This document shows positions 34,501-46,500 of a stretch of 64,000 nucleotides of DNA, in pieces. Origin of the DNA: Anisus vortex (lineage: Eukaryota > Mollusca > Gastropoda > Planorbidae); NCBI GenBank assembly GCA_949126835.1, contig CASBPS010000100.1, forward strand, positions 1 to 64,000. The letters are read 5' to 3'. Each line of letters begins with the position of its first letter. Position 1 is the first letter of the stretch. Made by a program: the position numbers and the translations under genes. The notes under the pieces were generated by a model, which saw nothing but the letters and a program-made list of their open reading frames with translations, did not search any database and had not been told where the DNA came from.

Positions 34501-37500
34501 TAAACCGCCGATACGTTCCCATTAAGAATACACCAGCGGGCGAACGCATGGAGGAGAGCTCCCGCAGCGGGTCCGGACAGAGCTGAGATCAACGCTAAAC
34601 GTTACGCCCTGGACACAAGACGGGCTCGTCCGATTTTTTTTTTAGACCTTTTAACTTGGTTCCCCGAGTCTGACCAGTGAGCTAATGCATGGGACAAGCG
34701 GTCGCCGAGATACTTCCACTCCCATCTCTGTAAGTGACGGAGAGAGGCGTGGTATCCCGAGCTGCAAGTCTGGAGATTAATCGGCTTGTTCAGTTCTTCT
34801 ATTAGAGGGGGCCTGTGAGGTAGGCCTACCCCACTGTCTGATTTCTGGCGTCTCCGGGGTGGGGGCTGATGCGACGTACGGAAAGGTACACAAAACGTCC
34901 TGTAAAGACGGCTGCTTTCAAAGGTGGCCTCGAGGGGATGACATATCCGTGTCAGACAAAATCCGCTCGGACAACACACCGTCAGCCCACATTACAGGAA
35001 TACGAGGCAAGCCATGGATGGCTCGAGCAAATGTACGTTCGTAAAAGGGGAATCCGAACAGAGCAAGCCGACCCAACAAGCGACGGCCTTGTAGGACAAC
35101 GCCTGCCTACTCATATCTTTCCATGTCGGAGTGGATGGCGGATGGCCTGCTAACGCTGATCGAAACAGGGTTTCAAGGGTTGGAACTTGGAAAAGACTCA
35201 ACCATGGGCGTTGAATTAAAGCAGTCGACTCTCGGACGGTGTTCATAGTCCTTTCAGGACTCAATAACAGAACGGCGCCTAATTTAGATGTAGGCCTACT
35301 GAGCGGCAAAAAAACTGGGTTTCTGTTTCTGAACGTACTCTGCAGAATGTATGTTGGTGTGTTTATGTTCTTTTGTTATTCCAGTCACAATGGCTTGCTA
35401 GACTACAGCGAAGGTGACGTTTTTTACAATTGGTTGGTCATTTTGCCGCGCTAACAATTGCATTAGTTTCCACTTTCCACTCATACAAAGATCTACAAAT
35501 TAACAAGATGAACACAAAAAGGACATGTCAAATGTAGCGTCCGTAATTTTAATTAATATATTTGTATTAACGTAAAACCATGTTTATATATTATGTCTGC
35601 AATGTAAGTGGCACATGACAAATGTAGCCTAGAATTTTGTAATAAATTTGTATCATTATTTATTTTTAAAAAGTAACATTGTTGACGTCAACTTTTCTTG
35701 ACCTCCCCCCCTCCCCCTTGTCAACAATTGTCAAACTTTTTCAGACCCCCCCTCCCCCCTATTTTGTTGACGTAATTAATGGACGTCCCCTTAGATCCCA
35801 ACTGTATTGTTTTCGGAACAAGTACAGGCGAACAACTTGACGCACTTTCAGCAGTGCAAGGTTTTCATGGCTGAAACAACAGCTGAGTTCAGCATGTCAT
35901 TTTTGCATGTGAGATCAGGAGCGGCTTTCTGAATATGATTCAAAGGCAGAAGAAGTGAGACTGTTTCAAAACCCATTTGAAACAGATGTGGCCAGTTGCC
36001 TAGATAAACTGCAGTTGTAGGTCATTGAGTTTCAAGCAAATGACCTCCTTACGGACAAGTTCAAAGAAGGACTGGTGGGTTTTTACCAGTTTTTGCCCAA
36101 GCAAGACTTTCATAATGTCAAAACATTTGCATCAATGTACCTTTTAATTTTTGAAACAACATACGTCAGGAACAATTTGAGAGAAAACTTGTCCGATGAT
36201 AATCTCAGGTCAAAGTTGATGTTAGGGGCATCAAATCTAAAGCCAGAACTGTCTGCTTTTTTGGCATCCAGGAAACAATAAATCTAAATTTCCACTAATA
36301 CATGTGTTCATGTGTAGTGTTACAATTTGTATTAACTGAATAGAATAATATTAAATAAATAATTAAAAACAACATCCGTGCTTTGATAATTTTTTATTCG
36401 GACCTTGAGTGTGTAGTCGGCCCCCGAACTGCTGTTTAATAGTTAATGCGGCCCTCGGGCTGAAAAGTTTGGAGACCCCTGGTTTAGCTCATAGTTTGAA
36501 GAAATACCATAAAACATGGGAATAAATTAGATCTATTGTTCAATAATATTTTATGATCAATTTGCAGCTCGGGGATGTTTCTAATTATTATGTTTTATAT
36601 CATGTCACACCCTTGAACTATTGTGATTAATTTATTGTTTATTTTCTAATTGAAAACCAAATCTAGGTAGAAATGTGGCTTTGTTTCAACAAAATGTTTA
36701 TCAGTCGTCACAATATGGAATTTATAAACCAAACTATGCAGTTGACGGCATGGTCCTAGACAGATGTCTTGACAAATATGGAGGATGCAGTCATACAGGA
36801 AGCAAAGATAAAACTCCAAAATGGACCATTGTATTTGATCAACCTTACGTCATCAACAAATTTGTTATATATATCAGATGTAAGGAAACTTTGCCGAATT
36901 TAATATTATTTTATCATATTGGCTAAAAACTTTTTACAATTTAATTTATCTTTAGATGGTCATAGTAATGGCAACACAATCCTTGTGTACACAACGTTAA
37001 TTACGAAACAAATGGTTCACTTGTGTACTGTACAATTGATGTAATCAGCAAAATTTAATGAACAAACCTTATTCTATTGGAACAACACAATGAAAACATT
37101 TAATGAGATAGTAATAGCAATATACAATGTATCACAATTTAGAATCAAAAGTCAGTCTTCAGTGGCAGTCCGCCTTACGCAGTCTCCTAATCCAGTCTCA
37201 TGCAGACCCTCGAGAGAAAAGAAAGATGACGGTACGAGATCTTTTCTACCCCCCTCCCCCCCCCCCCCCCACACACTTTTTGTCTAACACTAGTCATATC
37301 TAGATGATTTTTTTTAAATATTAGGCCTACACACGTTTGAAAAATTAGGAAATCTTTTTAAAAGGTCTGTGGATCATTTTGTGAAACTGTCATAAGTGTT
37401 ACTACAGGTCAATTACAAAAAATACCTTAGTCAAGTACAAAGTTCTTTGTTTAAATTATTGTAATTTCATATGTATCAGTGCTGTGGTTAAGACTTGTTC

Positions 37501-40500
37501 GTCTCATCTACGTGCTCTGGGTTTAAAAATTACAAATTAAATCTTAGCCTTAATCAAATTCTAAATAGTAACAGTCCTATTTTTAAAAACAATAAATATC
37601 AATTAGGACTACTATATTTAATTGTAAAACACATTAAACTATTAGGTATTAAGAAAATGAAACTATTAGTTCTAATCCTAGCCCTATTTCTGGTAAGGGC
37701 ACTAAAACTACCATAACATGAAAATGTCCATAAACAGATAATAATTAACCTCATCACGTGACCAAACTTCTATCTCTAAGTACTTGTGCATAGAGCTCAT
37801 TAACCATCACAACATTAAAGATATTGAAAACACATTTATTTTTATCACCCTTGAAAATATCACCCTAAACCATTTTAAACACAAAATGGGCAGGTACAAA
37901 CAAAAGCACCTAATACTGTTGTTGCTCTCAGCTGATGACGTAGAATCTAACCAATGATCTATAAAATGTATGGATTGCGCCTTCTTAATAAATTGGTTTC
38001 AACAAAGTGAAGACAGGGAAATCTAATAATTGCCACATCACTTATCGATATAAACAAAATTGTGTCTAAAACTTACTCCACCAATGATCTATAAATAGAT
38101 CGGAACGGAATCTATGTTGCTGCCATTTTACGCAATATGCATATTAATTGTTGCTGTCAAGCTTCTGACTTTTTATTAATAATATAAAACTAACACTTTT
38201 ACTATCAAAAGGAAAAAAAAGAAAAGAAATACAAAACAATAAAAAATAATTATAATAAAAAAAGTAGACAGCAATATTTTGCAGTACGGGAAAACCCGGT
38301 CCCGAAACACACTAAATGCGAAAACATTTCAAAGGGACTTAATTCGGAAATGGCGCCCGTTTTATAAAGTTAGCATACGGTGATTAGTAATAGGTCTAAT
38401 TTTATTTCAAAAAATAAATTAACGAATTAAGCAATATTATTGATAAAATAAACATTTCTTTTGAGGACGTTTCCAATTTATACATTTAACTTTCGACCCG
38501 ATTAGTCAAACGGCTTAGGAGACTATAGAGCAGAAACAAACATCTAAATAAATAAACAAACTCACGGTAATCATATCATATCATATCATATCATATTTTT
38601 ATTATATATATATACATCTCAAAAGGTGTATGTATGTATACATGTGGGTATGTATGTATGTAATGTATGTACATGCCCCAGAATCTTTTTTAATACTGGA
38701 TATAATGATGTGAAATGTGCTACAAATATACTTTGTGTTACTGTCAAGGTCTAAAAAAAATAAAAAACCGCAATGGTCAGTTTGGTCAAAAAACAAGAAT
38801 AAAAAGACACATTTTGGGTTCACTTTGAAAATGCCAGTTTAACTTTTTATAGTTTTTCGTCACAATGTTAGAATAAAAAATGCTATGAGATTATTCTTAT
38901 GACGTCATCAAATTTTATGAATGCACTTTATGAATGAAGGGAAACAATTTCATTCAAGTTTAAATTGACGTCATCAAACTATGCGCATTGATTTTTTTTA
39001 TCTGTGTAGAGAAAATTTTCATTCACGTTTAAATTGCCTACGTGTTGTAAACGACTTAAATTAGCTTTCTAGCGGGAACTTTGTCTATTTCCGGTGACAA
39101 AATTTCATTCACGTTTTAATTCTTGTCGTATACGTCTTATAAACTTTGTAGGCGGGAAATTGTTTCATTGCCGGGCAATGTTTAAATTGCCGGTACCAAC
39201 TTTCTAAAGTCTTAATTCGTATCGTATACGTTTAAAAAACGTTTGTTACATATTATGGGTATCATTTGTTGGTGTTTTTCCTGTTTAATTTCGAATGTAA
39301 TTCTAAGTTTTCTTCCAAAACAACAATTAATAAATAGAAAAAAAATCAACCCAAAAAAACAAAAAAAAACATAGGTCGAACAACATAGGTCCTATGTTGT
39401 AGCAAAAAATATATCAAACAATCATTTTAAATTAAAAGTACTGTCAAAATGTCATGTGAGTTCTGTTTTACAAAAGGAATTTGAGTACTCTATAAACTCA
39501 CACCATTAGATCACAGTGTTCAAGAAAAAAAAAAAAACTTATTTTTTTCTTTTTAGTTGTATACTGAACTGGTGTATATTAAAGTCTGCAAAACAGCAGT
39601 AAATAAATAAATACTAACCTTAAAAAAACACACAAAAAAAACATACTACTTTATTTATGTTGCAACTATAATGTGTCAAGCATTTTTTATACAAAGCCCG
39701 TTTGGAGAATAGGGCACACATCTGGTAGTTATATTATACATTGATCGGTGACAGTAGAAACAAAATGGCAGCAATTTCTTTAAGGATATTACTTCCGAGC
39801 CTAATCCATTCTTTGTATAGATCAGTGAAACTAGCCCAGGCCCAGTAAAAACAGTTAATGATAGATTTAATATTTGCAGTAAGTCGTGCACAGCAAAACA
39901 ACGAGCCTTTAAATGTGACACCTGTGATGAATGGTACCATGCTGCATGCTTGCATATGAACACCCCAATTTTTATAGCGTTAGGAAATAAAGACACCTCT
40001 TGGCACTGTGTACTGTGTGGGTTGCCACAATTTAGTTCAGGTCAGTTTAATTGACCTGGATACCACTTACCCTACAGGGCGTTGACAAGCCCAGAAGTTA
40101 ATAACAAGATCTAAATAAACCTTTAGCTAGATAAACACCAATAAAAGTAATTAAAAATACACTCTTTAACACTAAATTCCATAAAACCCTGAATCAGCAT
40201 AACCTTAAAGCACTAACAATAAACTTACAAAGCATTAAAAATAAAACAGCTGATTTGGAACTTTTAATAAATAAAGAAGAACCAGACATAATTGCAGGTT
40301 CCGAAACATGGCTTAATCCAGATGTATACAACACATAGGCCTATATAGTCAATAATAATTACGAAATTTTTAGATAAGATAGGTCAGACAGTCATGGAGG
40401 TGTCTTACTAGCCATAAAATCTACCCTAATAGCAGAAAAAAACAAAATATAATATAATAATATCGTAGAGTCAGTATTTTATAAAATAAGTAGACCTAAT

Positions 40501-43500
40501 TCAAAACCACTAATTCTAGGCAGTGTATACAGACCACCAAACTCAACAACATAATTCATGACTGATCAGTGTAATCAGCTCACAAGCATTAAAAGTAAAC
40601 AAATTATTATTTATGTGTTATTTTTTTTTATAGATCAGAACAACCAAGATCGTATGAAGTACTTTGATCTTCAAGTACAGAACAAAGAAGGAAAAAATAT
40701 ATTTAACTATAGTGATACTAACGACGTAGCACAAAATGTCTATACAGTTTTATATTCTATTGGTGATCATGTTTCTAAAGTTACAGTTAGTCAATCACAC
40801 AAATATTATGCAGACCATGTTCCTTTTGTGATAATCAACGAGTTTCAAGCATACGGAGGTAAAGATATTTGTTTCCTTTAAAATAGTATGTTCTCTAATT
40901 AAAATAAATGTCTTCCTCTGCATACAAACAATGAATTGTTAAAGTTGAAATATTTTGTTTTTAAATGTAGAATTTATTGTTTTAGTCTACTTCAAAAAAA
41001 AAATTTTGCTTCTACTGTATAATGATATATCAGAATGCATATAAAAATATCAATACTTTTTTTTTGCAATACTTAAACTTAATGTTCTGTCCTGTTTCAG
41101 AATGCCTAGATGGTACCTGGGGTTTAGAATGTGAAAACAATTGCGATAGTCGATGCCAAGATTCTTGTAGTAAAGACGATGGTACTTGTAAAGCTGTTTG
41201 TATTGGATACACTAATCCTCCCAGCTGCTCAATACGTAAGTGTCGCTAGATCTAATAATATTAAACGATAAAAAATCGTGGGTATATTTATTTGTGTCAG
41301 CGTTGTCGAAAACGATCCCAACGATTTTCACGGAAACTGTTTTATTGATGTATTCTGGTGAAAAAAAAATGCGTTTTAGACCAATCTCATTTCTTATAAA
41401 CCTCTGCTTGACCCTCAATTTTTTTCAAAAAAAATTACTGACCATTTCTAAAAATAGCTTTTAAAATGGACTGAAAGGAAAAAAAAGTATGCCATTATGT
41501 TCCCCATCTAGCGCGATCACGTCCAATACAATTCCTTTGACGTCATGGTGTGACGAAGTGTTTTCTAATGATATAGGAAATTAATTAGTGCACATATTAA
41601 TAAGTAGCCCTCGAAGAAACACAAACATTTAATTTTCTAAATGCCGGATTGTTGACGCGGCCGCACCGTCTATCCCCCACCCCCCGTCTTGCTCTCCTGG
41701 CCTTGCGGGCAATCACCTTGCCCACTGTGTTAGTGTTAGTGTTTAGTATCCTTTGTACGAGATAGCCGCGAAGGTAGGGTCACAATTCGCGTAAAGTAGA
41801 GTTTGCAATTTGGTAAGCGATTATGGATATTGTCGACATTGAAAGGGGGTAATAATTACCTTTGTTTATATAACCAGATTTACCTCTCTTTTGACCGCCC
41901 CTAGTCGCTCGACCATCCGGGTTAAGACAATGCAAAAGACGCCGAGCCGCTTCCCGGTCCTATCTGCATCATAGTGACCACATCACCCCCTCTCACACAC
42001 ACTCCACCACTTTCTCTTGACGGACCCTAGTAGCCGACATCAATTGCATTGTTTGAGTGTTTGGACAAAGGCTCGGGGAAATGAACAATATTCTATTTGC
42101 CACATAGTATAGGTACAATAAAGGCATAGTCAAAAACATAAGGAAATTATAGCATTAGTAAATAATAAATTATATTTTCGAATAGCAGCCTTCTGTCATT
42201 TCGCAAATATTATGTTTCTTGAATTAAGTACATCAAACAGGCTATCAAAAACTGTAATAAATTTGATTAAAGAAGAACAATCTGAAAAACAATTTAATTT
42301 CAGGTCATTGCTGCAGTAAAAAGTGCTTCATCCACACTGGAGCTAAGTGTTTGGGCAGCTAAGTTTACTTTCATTTTCTGTTGAGGCCGTTAAATATGTG
42401 CCGATTTCAGTATGTTACTCATACGTAAACCCTCTGTCTGTTGTAGATTGTGTAGTGCTCTAATTTTAGACCAACAAAATGGAATCGTAGAACTATCTTA
42501 CAATATTTTAAGATTACCGAGACCATTTCTGCCCAATTTGATCATGTGACATGGATCGAAAATAATATTAATTTGTTCCAAAGGCTCACAAGGATGTTGA
42601 AATGATGGTTGGAAATCAAGGGAAAATGGTTCAATATTGCAACCAAGAACACGAATCATAGCCAAGTTACATGCAGGTCCATCGCAAGTGAGGGATGCTA
42701 CAATAACACCAATGTTATGAAGACGGACAATGCATTCATTTATAGCACTGCACCTTTCTTCTCCAGCCAAACCATCGATTAAAAAATACCCGCATGGTAC
42801 TTTCCAGCTATCATCAATGACAACTGCCATAAGTACCAAAACCTCTTTGGCCACAGGAGAATAGTCATCTATATTTCCAGTCCCAATATCTACATATCCT
42901 ATATAGTGTAATTCATTCCTATGAAGCTATTGTCAAGCTTGGTGTGGCGTGTGCTACGAGCTTGTAAGCCCCAATTAAGGCATATTTGTTTTTTAATTAG
43001 TTGTAGATCTAGCAATTTTTGAATATAATAACTTTTTTTTACTTTTGTTTTAGTATTAGATCTACTCTATATAAAGCACTACACCAAACTTTAAAACATT
43101 TCATAAATACAGAAAATTGTTTGTAAAATAATATACCCTATTCCATAGTTACTTATTTTATAATTTGACTTATATATTTGCGAAAACCGTTGTTTTGATA
43201 GAATTTACACTAACAGGTTAGTTTATTTGATCCAAATGTAAGGAGTTTATTGTGATAAATATCAACCTGGACGAGAAAATATGGAGAACTAGCTGGCGCC
43301 GTTGCAGCCTGGGCGACATAATATAGAGATCCAGCTGGTGCCTTTGCTGGCTGGGCGAGATAATATGGAGAGCCAGCTTGTGCCCATGCAGCCTGGGCGA
43401 GATAATATGGAGAGCCAGCTGGTGCTCTTGCAGCCTGGGCGAGATAATATGGAGAATCAGCTGATGCCCATGCAGCCTGGGCGAGATAATATGGAAAGCC

Positions 43501-46500
43501 AGCAGGTTCCCATGCAGCCTAATCGAAATAATATGGAGAGCCAGCTGGTGTCCATTCTGCCTGGGCGAGATAATATGGAGAGCCAGCTGGTGCCCATAAA
43601 GCCTGGGCGAGGTAATATGGAGAGCCAGCTGTTGCCCATTCAGCCTAGGCAAGATAATATGGAGAGCCAGCTGGTGCCCATTCAGCCTGGGAGTGATAAT
43701 ATGGGGAGCCAGCAGGTGCCCATGCATCCTGGACGAGATAATATGGAGAGCCAGCTGGCGCCCATTCAGCCTGGGCGAGATAATATGGAGAGCCAGCAGG
43801 TGCCCATGCAGCCTGGGCGAGATAATATGGAGAGCCAGCTGGCGCCCATTCAGCCTGGGCGAGATAATATGGAGAGCCAGCAGGTGCCCATGCAGCCTGG
43901 GCGAGATAATATGGAGCGCCAGCAGGTGCCCATGCAGGCGCCCCCACCCTCTATTTGCAGCTGACTGATCCTATTGAGTGACAAAGTCGATACATATTGG
44001 CTTCAGATGCCGATACGCCACAGGAGTTACCGGTGATGAGTAACCGCCTTAGGGACTCCAGTTCCGGATTTTCTGTCGGGGTTTACTCCTTTAGCTTTTC
44101 TATGATTGGGTAAGCCGAAAGACAGCAGAGGCTATCTCCTAGACAGGCTACCATCCATGGTTAACGAGCCCCATCTGCCCGAATCGACTGGTTTTGGGGC
44201 TTCAAAGGAACGCCTTCGCCCCTTCTCCTGTCAGTAGAAACAGTTTTGCTGGACTTAGTAGCTAAGCCACAATTAACTCTTTTTTATTTAGTGCTTAGGG
44301 CCTACTTTTAACTTTTTTTTTTCATGAATTTTTATGATTTTTTAATAAATTGTTTTAGATCGACATTGTGTTGAAAATCTTTTATTTTACTACACGTAAT
44401 AGATGTTATACGTTTGTTAAAGAGCATTTGAATATATTTAGCCCGATAAACTGTAGCCGTAGTCCTGTTTTAAAGTGACACTAAAGCTTAGGCATACTCA
44501 CTCTATATCTGAAGAGCTATCCCAATCCAGTGATTTGTCTGAAACTAAATTATGCAGCTGGCTTTAAAAAAATCAACAACTATGTTTCACTTTATACTTA
44601 CTGGTGAGATAGATTTGTTTTTCAAATATTTATTCACATTTTCTTTATTTCGATGAAGTAGTAGCATGTTTAACATAAATGGTTACATGTGATTTGGTTA
44701 TTTCTATGAAGTAGTAGCATGTTTAACATAAATGGTTACATGTGATTTGGTTATTTCTATGAAGTAGTAGCATGTTTAACATAAATGGTTACATGTGATT
44801 TGGTTATTTCTATGAAGTAGTAGCATGTTTAACATAAATGGTTACATGTGATTTGGTTATTTCGATGAAGTAGTAGCATGTTTAACATAAATGGTTACAT
44901 GTGATTTGGTTATTTCGATGAAGTAGTAGCATGTTTAACATAAATGGTTACATGTGATTTGGTTATTTCGATGAAGTAGTAGCATGTTTAACATAAATGG
45001 TTACATGTGATTTGGTTATTTCGATGAAGTAGTAGCATGTTTAACATAAATGGTTACATGTGATTTGGTTATTTCGATGAAGTAGTAGCATGTTTAACAT
45101 AAATGGTTACATGTGATTTGGTTATTTCGATGAAGTAGTAGCATGTTTAACATAAATGGTTACATGTGATTTGGTTATTTCGATGAAGTAGTAGCATGTT
45201 TAACATAAATGGTTACATGTGATTTGGTTATTTCGATGAAGTAGTAGCATGTTTAACATAAATGGTTACATGTGATTTGGTTATTTCGATGAAGTAGTAG
45301 CATGTTTAACATAAATGGTTACATGTGATTTGGTTATTTCGATGAAGTAGTTGCATGTTTAACATAAATGGTTACATGTGATTTGGTTATTTCTATGAAG
45401 TAGTAGCATGTTTAACATAAATGGTTACATGTGATTTGGTTATTTCTATGAAGTAGTAGCATGTTTAACATAAATGGTTACATGTGATTTGGTTATTTCG
45501 ATGAAGTAGTAGCATGTTTAACATAAATGGTTACATGTGATTTGGTTATTTCGATGAAGTAGTAGCATGTTTAACATAAATGGTTACATGTGATTTGGTT
45601 ATTTCGATGAAGTAGTAGCATGTTTAACATAAATGGTTACATGTGATTTGGTTATTTCGATGAAGTAGTAGCATGTTTAACATAAATGGTTACATGTGAT
45701 TTGGTTATTTCGATGAAGTAGTAGCATGTTTAACATAAATGGTTACATGTGATTTGGTTATTTCGATGAAGTAGTAGCATGTTTAACATAAATGGTTACA
45801 TGTGATTTGGTTATTTCGATGAAGTAGTAGCATGTTTAACATAAATGGTTACATGTGATTTGGTTATTTCGATGAAGTAGTAGCATGTTTAACATAAATG
45901 GTTACATGTGATTTGGTTATTTCGATGAAGTAGTAGCATGTTTAACATAAATGGTTACATGTGATTTGGTTATTTCGATGAAGTAGTAGCATGTTTAACA
46001 TAAATGGTTACATGTGATTTGGTTATTTCGATGAAGTAGTAGCATGTTTAACATAAATGGTTACATGTGATTTGGTTATTTCGATGAAGTAGTAGCATGT
46101 TTAACATAAATGGTTACATGTGATTTGGTTATTTCGATGAAGTAGTAGCATGTTTAACATAAATGGTTACATGTGATTTGGTTATTTCGATGAAGTAGTA
46201 GCATGTTTAACATAAATGGTTACATGTGATTTGGTTATTTCGATGAAGTAGTAGCATGTTTAACATAAATGGTTACATGTGATTTGGTTATTTCGATGAA
46301 GTAGTAGCATGTTTAACATAAATGGTTACATGTGATTTGGTTATTTCGATGAAGTAGTAGCATGTTTAACATAAATGGTTACATGTGATTTGGTTATTTC
46401 GATGAAGTAGTAGCATGTTTAACATAAATGGTTACATGTGATTTGGTTATTTCGATGAAGTAGTAGCATGTTTAACATAAATGGTTACATGTGATTTGGT

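Larger units (their letters stand above)
32547..36489 (+). mobile_element. hAT DNA transposon with 8-bp target duplication, carrying a nested element
   Basis: Target duplication GTTTAGCT at 32547-32554 and 36482-36489, exact. Terminal inverted repeats CAGGGGTCTCCAAACT... and ...AGTTTGGAGACCCCTG, followed inside by GGCC-rich subterminal repeats (CGGCCCGCGGGCCGCATGCG / GCGGCCCTCGGGC). This is typical of hAT elements of the Charlie/GTF2IRD2-ZBED group. Two transposase pieces remain, separated by a second TIR element at 33423-35790. It lies in gene B intron 4. Confidence 0.9.

Noticed and set aside
34602..35309. Overlapping 60-125-codon frames on both strands
   Set aside because: High GC in the nested-element cargo explains them; no motif or splice context supports a protein.
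37495..37716. 73-codon frame ending in a hydrophobic signal-like stretch
   Set aside because: No stop-to-start logic, no paralog, and the sequence resembles repeat-derived AT-rich DNA.
39676..39996. Minus-strand frames of 106 and 73 codons
   Set aside because: They are shadows of the plus-strand PHD-finger frame and its upstream sequence, which has recognisable Cys/His spacing.
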